Assembly: GCF_003390845.1 (NCBI RefSeq)
Contig: NZ_QMEK01000001.1
Coordinates: 744,001-808,000, forward strand
From: Tropicimonas sp. IMCC34043
Lineage (GTDB): Bacteria > Pseudomonadota > Alphaproteobacteria > Rhodobacterales > Rhodobacteraceae
DNA: 64,000 nucleotides
Reading direction: 5' to 3'
Positions 43,237 to 51,776 of the stretch are shown here, piece by piece. A model generated the notes under the pieces. The model was not told the DNA's origin and ran no database searches. It was given only the letters and a program-made list of their open reading frames with translations. The position numbers and the translations under genes were made by a program. How positions within the stretch are numbered: position 1 is the stretch's first letter; each line of letters begins with the position of its first letter.

Positions 43237-44896
43237 AGCACGGCTGATCTATCTCCCCCTCGGCGGGGCCGGTGAAGTGGGGATGAACGCCTATGTCTAT
43301 GGGTATGGCAAACCGGGGAAGGAACGCCTGATCCTGGTCGATCTGGGCGTGACCTTCCCCGACATGGACACAACCCCCGGCGTCGACCTGATTTTCCCCG
43401 ATATTTCGTGGCTGATTGAACGCGCCGACCGGCTGGAGGCGATCGTCATCACCCATGGTCACGAGGATCACATTGGTGCGCTCGGGCATTTCTGGAACGA
43501 CCTGCGGGTGCCGGTCTATTGCCGGAAGTTCACCGGCAATCTGGCCGCGCGCAAGATGGACGAACATGGCGCTGACCCCGAACAGATCTGTGTGGTCGGT
43601 GCCTGGCCCGAAGTGACCGAGGCCGGGCCGTTCAGGATCGGCTTCCTGCCGGTGTCGCATTCGATCCCCGAAAGCTCGGGGTTGGTGATCGACACGCCGG
43701 CGGGCCGGATCGTCCATACGGGCGATTTCAAGCTCGACGGTGCGCCGGGGGTGGGCGAGCCCTTCGATGCCGAACTTTGGCACAGCGTTGCCGGCGACGG
43801 TGTCCGGGCGCTGGTGTGCGACAGCACCAATATCTTCGTCGAAACCCCGGGCCGGTCTGAATCGACGCTGAGCGACAATATCCGCGCCCTTGTCGCCAGC
43901 TCCAAGGGCATGGTGATATCGACGACTTTCGCCTCGAACGTTGCCCGGGTGAAGACCCTGGCCGAAGCCGGGCGCGATGCCGGTCGGTCGGTCTGTCTGC
44001 TCGGCCGCGCGATGCAGCGGATGGTGGCGGCGGCGATCGAGACCGGCGTGCTGACCGATTTCCCGACGATGATCAATCACGAGGAAGCCGAACAGCTGCC
44101 GCGCGAGCATGTGATGCTGATCGTCACCGGCAGCCAGGGCGAACGCCGCGCCGCGACAGCGCAGTTTTCCCGCGGCAAATACCTTGGGTTGGAACTCGCC
44201 GCTGGCGACACCTTTCTGTTTTCGTCAAAGACCATCCCGGGCAACGAACGCGCGGTGCTGAAGATCCTGAATGCCTTTTCCGAAAGAGGCGTCGATGTGG
44301 TCGACGACAACTACGGGCTCTATCACGTTTCGGGTCACGCAAACCGCCCCGACCTTGAGGCGGTGCACGATCTGATGCGGCCTCGGATGCTGATCCCGAT
44401 GCATGGCGAACACCGCATGTTGCGGCGTCATGCCGAGGCCGGCGAGGCAAAGGGGATCGCCTCGATGGTGGCGGTCAACGGCACGATGCTCGATCTGACC
44501 GGCGATCGCCCGGTCGTTGTCGACCGGATCGAGACGGGCCGGGTCTATCTGGACGGCACGCGCAAGATCGGGGCCCTCGGCGGGGTGGTTCGCGACCGGA
44601 TCCGGATGGCGCTGAACGGGCTCGTCATGCTGAACGTGATCTTCGACGAAAAGGACGAACCCTTGGGCGATCCCTGGGCCGAGATCCGCGGCCTGGCCGA
44701 AAAGGGTCGGACCGGCACGGCACTCGTTGAGATGATCGAGACCGAAACTGCGGAATTCATGGCGCGGGCCGGGGCGAAGGTGCTGAGGGACGACGAGAAG
44801 CTCGAGACCTCGCTGCGCCGGGTCGTGCGGCAGGTTGCGGTCGAGGAGATCGGCAAGAAGCCCGAAGTGACGGTGGTGATCTCGCGGCTCGCATGA
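43220..44896 (+). CDS. rnj: Ribonuclease J
   Basis: A 558-aa metallo-beta-lactamase/beta-CASP RNase with 5'-exo and endonuclease activity in mRNA decay and rRNA maturation. The zinc site is ITHGHEDHIGALGHF. Further MBL motifs are VSHSIPESSG and HTGDFKLD, and beta-CASP motifs include GSQGERRAATAQ and HVSGHA with PMHGEHRML. The start is ATG 43220 behind AAGGAA, or ATG 43226; both overlap coaX. The C-terminal domain is short and helical. Confidence 0.95.
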   Translation: MRMSDEARLIYLPLGGAGEVGMNAYVYGYGKPGKERLILVDLGVTFPDMDTTPGVDLIFPDISWLIERADRLEAIVITHGHEDHIGALGHFWNDLRVPVYCRKFTGNLAARKMDEHGADPEQICVVGAWPEVTEAGPFRIGFLPVSHSIPESSGLVIDTPAGRIVHTGDFKLDGAPGVGEPFDAELWHSVAGDGVRALVCDSTNIFVETPGRSESTLSDNIRALVASSKGMVISTTFASNVARVKTLAEAGRDAGRSVCLLGRAMQRMVAAAIETGVLTDFPTMINHEEAEQLPREHVMLIVTGSQGERRAATAQFSRGKYLGLELAAGDTFLFSSKTIPGNERAVLKILNAFSERGVDVVDDNYGLYHVSGHANRPDLEAVHDLMRPRMLIPMHGEHRMLRRHAEAGEAKGIASMVAVNGTMLDLTGDRPVVVDRIETGRVYLDGTRKIGALGGVVRDRIRMALNGLVMLNVIFDEKDEPLGDPWAEIRGLAEKGRTGTALVEMIETETAEFMARAGAKVLRDDEKLETSLRRVVRQVAVEEIGKKPEVTVVISRLA

Positions 44897-45056
44897 CGGA
44901 CGGATCCGGGGAACCGGGGCCAGCGGACGGGCCGGAACCTCGTCTGACCAAAGCCGAAATCCGCCGTGGTTGGCGCTGCAGCCTGATGCTAGGCTTGCTC
45001 GACACCGCGGCGGGGCAGGGATGTGGCGCGCGCCGCGCAAGGCCGGGAGATATGAG

Positions 45057-45557
45057 ATGGCATTCGAGGAAACATTTGGCGCGGATTGGCCGGACGTTCT
45101 GCAGGCGCCCATGCTGGCGGGGCTGGCGATCACGGCGGCAGATCCCGGTGGTCTGATCGGCGCGGTACGGGAAAGTGCGGCGTTGGCGCATTCGCTGAAA
45201 TCGGGTCTTGATGCCGCGGCCGACGGATCTCTGATTGCCGAGGTTGTCGCGGCCTACGGGACCAGCGACGGCCGGTCGATGACGACCCATGGTTTGCGCT
45301 CGCTGGTCAAGGGCAAGGCGCCGGCCGAGGCCTGTGCGGCGGCCATTGCGAGGCTTGCCGAGATCATGGCGCTGGTGCGCCAGAAGGCCCCAGGCGAGGC
45401 ACCAGCCTTTGCGGAATGGCTGCACGCAACGGCCGCGCGGGTCGCAGAGGCCGCCTCCGAAGTCGGATTTCTTGGCATCGGCGGTGAGCGGGTGTCAGAG
45501 GCAGAACGCAAGACTCTGGTGGATCTGGCTGTCGCACTGGCGGCGCCGACGGTCTGA
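45057..45557 (+). CDS. Hypothetical protein following rnj
   Basis: A 166-aa, predicted soluble, Ala-rich all-helical protein (MAFEETFGADWPDVLQAP...). It has no signal peptide, no cysteine motif and no domain that I recognise. A Gly-rich turn EVGFLGIGGERVSEAERKTLVDLAVAL ends it. GGGAG is 7 nt before the ATG at 45057. The 160 bp between rnj and this gene has an overlapping open frame (44893-45156) that I reject. It is the last gene before a strong palindromic terminator, so it may be the end of the nuo transcript. Confidence 0.65.
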   Translation: MAFEETFGADWPDVLQAPMLAGLAITAADPGGLIGAVRESAALAHSLKSGLDAAADGSLIAEVVAAYGTSDGRSMTTHGLRSLVKGKAPAEACAAAIARLAEIMALVRQKAPGEAPAFAEWLHATAARVAEAASEVGFLGIGGERVSEAERKTLVDLAVALAAPTV

Positions 45558-45617
45558 CCCGGGGCACGCTGCGCCGGGCGCCGTGGCGCGTTGCGATGCC
45601 CGAAGTCCTGTCGTCAA

Positions 45618-45666
45618 AAATGAGGCCGCCCGGAACCTTTGGCAAAGGTTCCGGGCGGCCTCATTT
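45618..45666. terminator. Bidirectional terminator: 24-bp perfect inverted repeat
   Basis: A 24-bp arm (45618-45641, AAATGAGGCCGCCCGG...) is exactly reverse-complementary to 45643-45666, with only one base between, so the hairpin apex must open. On the minus strand the stem runs into TTTTTG, giving a strong terminator for the helicase gene. On the plus strand CATTTGTCTTT follows. It lies between convergent stops at 45557 and 45691. Confidence 0.85.
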
Positions 45667-45690
45667 GTCTTTGACGGCGCCGTCTGGCTG

Positions 45691-47217
45691 TCAGACTTCC
45701 TTCGGGTCGGCCGCGAAGGAGCGGAGCAGGAAGTCGGGGACGTGATCGCCCATGCCGACAACCGGACCACCGCCATCACGGCCGCCATCGCGCGCCTCGC
45801 CTCGGCCAGTTCGGCTGGAGCTGCGGCGCGATTGTCTCCGCTCGGGCCGTTCCGGCCTTTCAGCGACTTCGGCAGGGGCCGCCACGACATTGACTTCGGC
45901 AACCGGCGCTTGCGCCACGGGGGCTGCGACGACGGGGGCCTCGGCAGCCTGTGCCTCTGCCGCCGGTGCCGACGAAGACCTTACCTTGCGCGGATTTCGG
46001 CGGCGTGTCGGTTCGCGTTCGGTCTCTGGCTCGGGGCGGCTCGGCTCTTTCCGGCTGTTTTCTGGCATGCCGGCGGGGGCCTCGACCCGGGGGATCGGCT
46101 GCTTCACCAGATCCTCGATTGCGGCCAGATACTTGTCGTCTGCAGGCGTGGCGAGCATGTAGGTGATGCCAGTCTTTCCGGCGCGCCCGGTGCGGCCGAT
46201 GCGGTGGACATAGTCTTCGGCGTGGGTTGGCACGTCGAAGTTGAAGATGTGGCTGACATTCGGGATGTCGAGCCCGCGGGCTGCGACGTCGGACGCGACA
46301 AGGAAGGTGATCGAACCGTCGCGGAACCCGTCGAGCGTGCGCGTGCGATGCGACTGGTCGAGATCGCCGTGGATCGGCTCGGCGTTATAGCCGTATTTCT
46401 TCAGCGACTTCGCGACGACATCGACCTCGACCTTGCGGTTGCAGAAGATGATCGCATTGCGGAAGGCGTCGCCCTCGGCTTCGATCAGCGCCCGCAGCAT
46501 GGTGCGCTTTTCGCTGGCTGTGCGATCCTTGCGCGACGGACGGAAATGCACCAGCCGCTGCGAGATCGTCTCGGAGGTCGTCGCCTGGCGCGCCACTTCG
46601 ATCTTTACCGGCGCGTTCAGGAAGGTGTTGGTCAGGCGTTCGATCTCGGGCGGCATGGTGGCCGAGAAGAACAGGGTCTGCCGGGTGAACGGGGTCAGCT
46701 GGAAGATCCGCTCGATGTCCGGGATGAAGCCCATGTCGAGCATCCGGTCAGCCTCGTCCACCACCATGATCTGCACGCCGGTCAGAAGCAGCTTGCCACG
46801 TTCGAAATGGTCGAGCAGACGGCCGGGCGTTGCGATCAGAACATCGACGCCACGGTCGATCAGCTTGTCCTGTTCGTTGAACGAGACCCCGCCGATCAGC
46901 AGCGCCTTTGTCAGCTTGGTGTATTTGGAATAGGTGTCGAAGTTCTCGGCGACCTGGGCGGCAAGCTCGCGAGTCGGCGCCAGCACAAGGCTGCGCGGCA
47001 TCCGTGCCCGGGCGCGGCCCTTGCTGAGCAGCGTTACCATGGGCAGGGTGAAACTTGCGGTCTTTCCGGTGCCGGTCTGGGCGATGCCAAGCACATCCTT
47101 GCCAAGAAGGGCGGGCGGAATCGCCTGCGCCTGAATCGGTGTCGGGGTCAGGTACCCCGTTTCTTCGATGGCTTGCAGGACCTTGGGGTCCAGATTCAGT
47201 TCGGAAAAGTTGGTCAT
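45691..47217 (-). CDS. rhlE: DEAD-box ATP-dependent RNA helicase (RhlE-type)
   Basis: A 508-aa helicase for RNA remodelling in ribosome assembly or mRNA decay. The core (about residues 1-375) holds the Q motif (FSELNLDPKVLQAIEETGYLTPTPIQ), motif I AQTGTGKT, Ia PTRELAAQ, II VVDEADRML, III FSATMP, and VI HRIGRTGRAGKTG. The C-terminal 130 residues are low-complexity: Pro/Glu/Arg-rich (ETEREPTRRRNPRKVR), then repeated AP/VA stretches and an Arg/Gly/Ser-rich tail, as in many RhlE proteins. ATG 47217 fits the family start. It is convergent to the nuo block and ends at a strong hairpin. Confidence 0.93.
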   Translation of the reverse strand: MTNFSELNLDPKVLQAIEETGYLTPTPIQAQAIPPALLGKDVLGIAQTGTGKTASFTLPMVTLLSKGRARARMPRSLVLAPTRELAAQVAENFDTYSKYTKLTKALLIGGVSFNEQDKLIDRGVDVLIATPGRLLDHFERGKLLLTGVQIMVVDEADRMLDMGFIPDIERIFQLTPFTRQTLFFSATMPPEIERLTNTFLNAPVKIEVARQATTSETISQRLVHFRPSRKDRTASEKRTMLRALIEAEGDAFRNAIIFCNRKVEVDVVAKSLKKYGYNAEPIHGDLDQSHRTRTLDGFRDGSITFLVASDVAARGLDIPNVSHIFNFDVPTHAEDYVHRIGRTGRAGKTGITYMLATPADDKYLAAIEDLVKQPIPRVEAPAGMPENSRKEPSRPEPETEREPTRRRNPRKVRSSSAPAAEAQAAEAPVVAAPVAQAPVAEVNVVAAPAEVAERPERPERRQSRRSSSRTGRGEARDGGRDGGGPVVGMGDHVPDFLLRSFAADPKEV

Positions 47218-47439
47218 ATGCGTCCAGTTTTGGCAACCCGGTCAGGATTGCAGTAGGTGGGACGCATCAGATCGACGCCCCGACGGCTCGGGCCCGCGCG
47301 GTTCGCGGACAGATGCCGTTTACCGCAGGCCACCCAAGGCGTCAACCAAAGCCGCAAAAAGTCGCGGCAGACCTGCGGTTTGGGGCATTGTTGACCGACC
47401 TTTTCGGCCGTCACCCGGCGCGGATGTCCGCGTGGAATG

Positions 47440-47468
47440 AAAAAAAACAGGCGCCACCGACGCCTGTT
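47440..47468 (-). terminator. Rho-independent terminator of the VPLPA-CTERM gene
   Basis: AACAGGCG (47446-47453) pairs with CGCCTGTT (47461-47468) around a 7-nt loop. On the minus strand the stem is followed by at least eight T. It lies 26 bp after the stop at 47494. The rest of the 276-bp gap to the helicase start shows no gene. Confidence 0.85.
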
Positions 47469-47493
47469 CCGCTTTGCGACCTGTCGCCAGGGT

Positions 47494-48342
47494 TCAGCCC
47501 GATTTCGAGCGGCGGCGGTTCAGACCGGCCATGGCCCCGAATCCGCCCAGCAAAAGCCAGGCTGCCGCCGGCAGCGGCACCGCGCTGACCGGGTCGGGAT
47601 CGGTGTGATCGACATTCTCGTCGGGGGCGACGAAATTGCCAAAGCTGGCCGAAATGTAGGGGATAGCGCCCGAAGTCGGCGAGGAATGGCCGAAGTGGAA
47701 CCGCATGTCGAGCCCGTTGGGCTGGATGCCGAGCGAGACATGGCCCACCGACTGGCCGGCCGCCCAAAGCTCGCTCGCCACAACCCCGTCAAGCAGAACC
47801 GATGCCGGATCATAGCTGTTGACGGCCTGGCTGTGCATGCCGCTGATCGGGTTGAACCCAAGCTCGGTCAGCACCGGGTTTGCGTTCTGCGTCCAGCCAG
47901 GAGCATGGTCGGTGCCGACCCAAAGGCCGCCGCCGTGGACATCGAGCTGTTCGGCGACATTCTGGATCAGCGCCACTTCGGACGCGTTCGAGCCTTGGAA
48001 ATTATAGCCATAGGACCGCGCATCCTGAACGATATTCTGATGACTGGAAAAGAACGTGCCGATTGCCGAAATGTCGGCATCGTTCACATAGCGCGTAGAG
48101 GTAAGATCGTAGAAGAAGAGCAAGTCGTAACTACTGGAGGTGAGCGCGGTCGCGATCGACCCTCCGGTTTTGCCGTTAACGATATCGACCGTGTGCCCTT
48201 TGGCCTCCAAAGCGGTCTTGATGTCGGAATAGCCGGACGGGCCATAGTCGAATTGTGTCAAAAGCACAGTTGCGGCCCAGGTAGATGATGTTCCCGCCGC
48301 CGTACAGAAAACGGCAGCACTCATAAGGAGCATTTTTCGCAT
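47494..48342 (-). CDS. Exported VPLPA-CTERM sorting-signal protein with ThuA-like domain
   Basis: A 282-aa protein with an N-terminal signal peptide (MRKMLLMSAAVFCTAAGTSSTWA). The middle region looks like a ThuA/class I glutamine-amidotransferase-like fold (TVLLTQFDYGPSGYSDIKTALEAKGHTVDIV, SYDLLFFYDLT). The end is a C-terminal sorting signal: VPLPAAAWLLLGGFGAMAGLNRRR, that is VPLPA, one membrane helix and a basic tail. Such proteins are recognised by an exosortase-type system and may be moved to the surface with exopolysaccharide. No exosortase gene lies in the window. AAGGT is 7 nt before the ATG at 48342. An AT-rich 250-bp upstream region suggests its own promoter. Confidence 0.8.
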   Translation of the reverse strand: MRKMLLMSAAVFCTAAGTSSTWAATVLLTQFDYGPSGYSDIKTALEAKGHTVDIVNGKTGGSIATALTSSSYDLLFFYDLTSTRYVNDADISAIGTFFSSHQNIVQDARSYGYNFQGSNASEVALIQNVAEQLDVHGGGLWVGTDHAPGWTQNANPVLTELGFNPISGMHSQAVNSYDPASVLLDGVVASELWAAGQSVGHVSLGIQPNGLDMRFHFGHSSPTSGAIPYISASFGNFVAPDENVDHTDPDPVSAVPLPAAAWLLLGGFGAMAGLNRRRSKSG

Positions 48343-48578
48343 GTCTATTACCTTGATTAGCTTCAAAAAGTCAGTTTTCGGGAATCAATTGGCTCCCTCG
48401 GCAGATAATTGCCGAACCGGGAAAATTTATCAATATTCCGTGTTAAGGGGTTCTTTAAGTTTGTTGTCTCAGGCGAGACCGTTGAAAATGTCAATGAAAG
48501 CGGTTCGTTTCGCATGTTCCTGGCGGAGCCGGGCCGAACAGCGGTGGACTTAAGCTCTCTGGCGGCTCCGGATCGGGC

Positions 48579-48604
48579 GCGGTCAGACCATGCGGTCAGA
48601 CCAT
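48579..48604. repeat. 13-bp exact tandem duplication at the prfC stop
   Basis: GCGGTCAGACCAT occurs twice in direct succession (48579-48591 and 48592-48604). The second copy contains the prfC stop codon (48596-48598) and the last codons of the gene. Confidence 0.85.
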
Positions 48605-50203
48605 CATTTCCTTGGTGGCCGACAGCCGGACCTTTGGGTGATCGCGTTCGATGCGGTCGATGTCCCATTGCAGCCGGGTCAGGTAGACCAGATCGCCATC
48701 GTTGTCGTGCGCCATATGGCCCCTGTTTTCCTTGACGAAGGCCTCGACCGCGTCTTCGGCGCCGTGGACCCAGCGCGCAGATGTGAACTGGGAGGGTTCG
48801 AACCGGACGGGCAGGCCGTATTCCAGCTCGATCCGGCTGGCCAGAACCTCGAATTGCAGTGCGCCGACGACACCGACGATAAAGCCCGAGCCGATCGCCG
48901 GCTTGAAGACCTTGGCGGCGCCTTCCTCGGCGAACTGCATCAGGGCCTTGTCGAGATGCTTGGCTTTCATCGGGTCGCCCGCGCGGCAGGTGCGCAGCAA
49001 TTCGGGCGCAAACGAGGGGATGCCGGTGACCCGCAATGCCTCGCCCTCGGTCAGGGTGTCGCCGATGCGCAGTTGGCCGTGGTTCGGGATGCCGATGATG
49101 TCGCCGGCCCAGGCCTCTTCGGCCAGTTCGCGGTCGGCGGCGAGGAACAGCACCGGGTTGGTGACAGCCATCGGCTTCTTCGAGCGGACATGCATGAGCT
49201 TCATCCCGCGCCGGAAGTGTCCCGAGGCCATGCGGACAAAGGCAACGCGGTCTCGGTGCTTTGGATCCATGTTCGCCTGAACCTTGAAGACAAAGCCGGA
49301 AACAGCTGTTTCTTCGGGGGAAATCTGCCGCGGTTCGGCGCGCTGGATCTGCGGCTCGGGGCCATACCGGCCGATACCGTCCATCAGTTCCTTCACCCCG
49401 AAGGAGTTGATCGCCGAGCCGAACCAGATCGGCGTCATGTGGCCCTCGAGCACCGATTGCGGGTCGAGCGCGGGCAGAAGCTCGCGCGCCATCTCAAGCT
49501 CTTCCTGAAGCTGCTCCAGCAACTGCAAGGGAACATGTTCGCTCAGCTTCGGGTCGTCGAGCCCGTCGATCTGGATGCTGGCCGAGATCCGGTTGCGGTC
49601 GGCGCGGTCCATCAGTTCCAGCCGGTCGCGCAGGATGTCGTAGCAGCCGATGAAATCCTGCCCGCGCCCGATCGGCCAGGAGGCCGGAGTGACGTCGATG
49701 GCGAGGTTCTCCTGGATCTCGTCGATGATATCGAAGGTATCGCGGCTTTCGCGGTCCATCTTGTTGCAGAAGGTCAGGATCGGCAGGTCGCGCAGGCGGC
49801 AGACCTCGAACAGCTTGCGGGTCTGGCTTTCGACCCCCTTGGCGCCATCGATCACCATGACCGCCGCATCGACCGCGGTCAGCGTGCGATAGGTGTCTTC
49901 GGAAAAATCCGAGTGGCCCGGCGTGTCGACCAGATTGAAGCGGAACGAATTGTAATCGAAAGACATCGCGGAGGCCGAGACCGAGATCCCGCGGTCCTTT
50001 TCCATCTGCATGAAATCCGACCGGGTGCGCCGCGCCTCGCCCTTCGCGCGGACCTGTCCGGCCATCTGGATCGCGCCGCCGAACAGCAGGAACTTTTCGG
50101 TCAGCGTGGTCTTGCCGGCGTCGGGATGCGAAATGATCGCAAAGGTCCGGCGGCGGGCAATTTCGGGCGGCAATTCGGGGCGGTTGGTGTCACGGTCGGG
50201 CAT
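48596..50203 (-). CDS. prfC: Peptide chain release factor 3
   Basis: A 535-aa GTPase that recycles RF1/RF2 after termination. G1 is ISHPDAGKTTLTEKFLLFGGAIQ, with the RF3-typical RTRSDFMQMEKDRGISVSASAMSF switch region, DTPGHSDFSEDTYR as G3 and NKMDRESRD as G4. The C-terminal half has GFVFKVQANMDPKHRDRVAFVR and GVVGALQFEVLASRIELEYG. The frame is open upstream to 50491, but conserved sequence begins at MPDRDTNRPELPPEIARRRTF, so ATG 50203 is the likely start. Confidence 0.96.
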   Translation of the reverse strand: MPDRDTNRPELPPEIARRRTFAIISHPDAGKTTLTEKFLLFGGAIQMAGQVRAKGEARRTRSDFMQMEKDRGISVSASAMSFDYNSFRFNLVDTPGHSDFSEDTYRTLTAVDAAVMVIDGAKGVESQTRKLFEVCRLRDLPILTFCNKMDRESRDTFDIIDEIQENLAIDVTPASWPIGRGQDFIGCYDILRDRLELMDRADRNRISASIQIDGLDDPKLSEHVPLQLLEQLQEELEMARELLPALDPQSVLEGHMTPIWFGSAINSFGVKELMDGIGRYGPEPQIQRAEPRQISPEETAVSGFVFKVQANMDPKHRDRVAFVRMASGHFRRGMKLMHVRSKKPMAVTNPVLFLAADRELAEEAWAGDIIGIPNHGQLRIGDTLTEGEALRVTGIPSFAPELLRTCRAGDPMKAKHLDKALMQFAEEGAAKVFKPAIGSGFIVGVVGALQFEVLASRIELEYGLPVRFEPSQFTSARWVHGAEDAVEAFVKENRGHMAHDNDGDLVYLTRLQWDIDRIERDHPKVRLSATKEMMV

Positions 50204-50540
50204 GGCCGCGATATAGCGACGGGCCGGGGCGGGGGCAATCGCCATCGGGTCGGGGCCGTTGTCCGCGAGGCCGGGGCACACCCTGACCTCGGCCAAAGGC
50301 AGCGCGGCCCGGTATGCCATAGACGGGACGGTGCGGCGATCAGGGACCGGCTGTTTCGCGCCATAGCACTTCTGCAGCGTGGTGAAAGCGCAGGGCCGGC
50401 CGGCGACTGGTTCACTGGTGTCGAAGCATTGCATTCCGTGCATGGCGGGTTGGCCGGTTCGGCGATTGTTTAGCGCTAACATAGGGTCCATCTATCTGGT
50501 GTCGGAAACGAAACACACAACCGACCATATGGAGATAAAG
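50204..50540. other. Divergent intergenic region prfC / DUF1127 gene
   Basis: These 337 bp separate the divergent prfC and DUF1127 genes. A 10-bp perfect palindrome TTAGCGCTAA lies at 50470-50479, of the CG-centred kind used by LacI-family repressors. The segment 50490-50540 is less GC-rich and probably holds the DUF1127 promoter. No further gene is supported; both strands are open in shadow frames only. Confidence 0.45.
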
Positions 50541-50702
50541 ATGACCTTCTTCGAAACGATCCGCAGCTTCGCCGCCAAACGCGCCCATTATGCCCGCACG
50601 ATCCGTGAACTGCGCAGCATGTCGAATGGCGTGGCCCGCGACCTTGGCATCAACCGTGACGACGTTGCCAATATCGCCTATCGCGCCGTCTACGGCGCCT
50701 GA
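50541..50702 (+). CDS. DUF1127 mini-protein
   Basis: A 53-aa basic protein: MTFFETIRSFAAKRAHYAR, TIRELRSMSNGVARDLGI and NRDDVANIAYRAVYGA. The Arg-rich RELRSMSNGVARDLGI core is the DUF1127 (YjiS-like) signature, found in small alphaproteobacterial proteins that bind RNA or affect phosphate and carbon metabolism in Agrobacterium and Rhodobacter. GGAG lies 6 nt before the ATG at 50541; an ATG at 50529 is in frame but lacks a ribosome site. A hairpin 66 bp downstream may end the transcript. Confidence 0.85.
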   Translation: MTFFETIRSFAAKRAHYARTIRELRSMSNGVARDLGINRDDVANIAYRAVYGA

Positions 50703-50768
50703 CGGGCATGACGGCCCGCACAGGCGGCGTGCCGGCGCCTTGGACACCGGACCCGATCAACCAAGTCT

Positions 50769-50796
50769 AATGGGCAGGCCCGCGCGCCTGCCCATT
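50769..50796 (+). terminator. Hairpin downstream of the DUF1127 gene
   Basis: AATGGGCAGG (50769-50778) pairs with CCTGCCCATT (50787-50796) around an 8-nt GC-rich loop. The T-run is poor (TTGTCG), so termination strength is uncertain. The convergent dioxygenase pseudogene begins 35 bp further on. Confidence 0.5.
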
Positions 50797-50830
50797 GTCG
50801 TTCGTGGCCCCCGTTTTCTGATCCCGTTTA

Positions 50831-51737
50831 TCATGGCCCGCATTTTCGGGTATGCACCGCTCCCTGACTTTGGATCGCCGGATCGAGGATGAAGTCGAAA
50901 TGGGAACGCCATTGGGTCACATCCCCGGGGGATGGCTCGACCCGGGCGACCAACGAGGCTTTCACACCGAAAACGGCATCAGATTCGAGATATTGGTCGC
51001 CGTCCACGAAGGTGTGAGTGACCAGTTTCTGAAATCCCGGCGCGGTCACCAGGAAATGCATATGCGCCGGGCGATAGGGATGACGATCCAATGCGTCCAG
51101 CATCCTGCCGACCGGGCCATCGTCCGGGATCGGGTACGAGGTGGGCTTGATGCCGACAAAGGCATACGCCCCGTCCTTGTCCGTCAGAAAAGTGCCGCGG
51201 TTGTTCCATCTGGGCTGACGGCCGGGCTGCTGAACATCGTAATACCCCTCGGCATTGTCAGACCAGACTTCCACCCGTGCATCGGCGATTGCCACCCCGG
51301 TTGGGTCGAGGACCCGGCCTTCGAACAGGCAGCTTTCGCCTTTTCCATCGAGGGTAATGGTGTCGCCCATTGCCCGCAGCGGGGCTTTTTCGACGTGGAA
51401 CGGCCCGAGAACCGCATTCTCAGTCGCACCCGGGGAGCGGGGGTGTCGCACCCGGAAAGCGGGGGGTGTCGAGCGCATCGACCAGCATCGAAAGACCAAG
51501 TACGTCCGAAAGCAGAATGAACTCCTGCCGTTCGTCGCTGCACGTCTTGCCGGTCTGCGTCAGGAACTCGATGCCGAGATCCCATTCCTGCTGCGTCAAC
51601 CCGGTCTCCTTGGCAAAGGCGTGCAGATGGCGGACCAGCGAGGCCATGACCTCGGCCATACGCGGGCTTGCATCGGGACCAATGCGGGAATTCACCACCT
51701 CGACCGATTTTTCTTCCGTGAAATACCTGATGTTCAT
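50831..51737 (-). pseudogene. Intradiol ring-cleavage dioxygenase, frameshifted (hydroxyquinol 1,2-dioxygenase-like)
   Basis: Two frames together encode one intradiol dioxygenase. The 5' frame (51737-51420) gives the N-terminal helical domain (MNIRYFTEEKSVEVVNSRIG to LGLSMLVDALDTPRFPGAT) and then stops. The 3' frame (from about 51447 to 50831) continues ENAVLGPFHVEKAPLRAMG, with the iron-site Tyr in EVWSDNAEGYYDV and the two His in RPAHMHFL. A tandem duplication of 22-23 bp at 51426-51470 causes the break. Removing one 22-bp copy restores DTPRFPGATENAVLGPFH in one frame. All four iron ligands appear present, so the gene may be newly broken. The adjacent maleylacetate reductase stub supports hydroxyquinol as former substrate. 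Confidence 0.85.
51426..51470 (-). repeat. Tandem duplication that breaks the dioxygenase frame
   Basis: On the minus strand a 23-bp unit (GACACCCCCCGCTTTCCGGG then TGC, 51448-51470) is followed directly by a 22-bp near-copy (51426-51447) that differs by one C fewer in the C-run and TTT to TCC-like changes. The net length difference shifts the frame. Confidence 0.85.
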
Positions 51738-51776
51738 GTGTCCTTGCCCTCGATCCAGATTTGCCGGCGGCCGATC

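Noticed and set aside
44893-45156. 87-codon frame starting in ATGA overlap with the rnj stop
   Set aside because: Its second half overlaps the gene at 45057 in another frame, and it shows no recognisable motif. The first 50 codons could still be a short peptide, but support is too weak.
50204-50491. Extended N-terminus for prfC starting at 50491
   Set aside because: RF3 proteins start just before the G1 motif; the extra 96 residues have no conservation pattern, so ATG 50203 is used.
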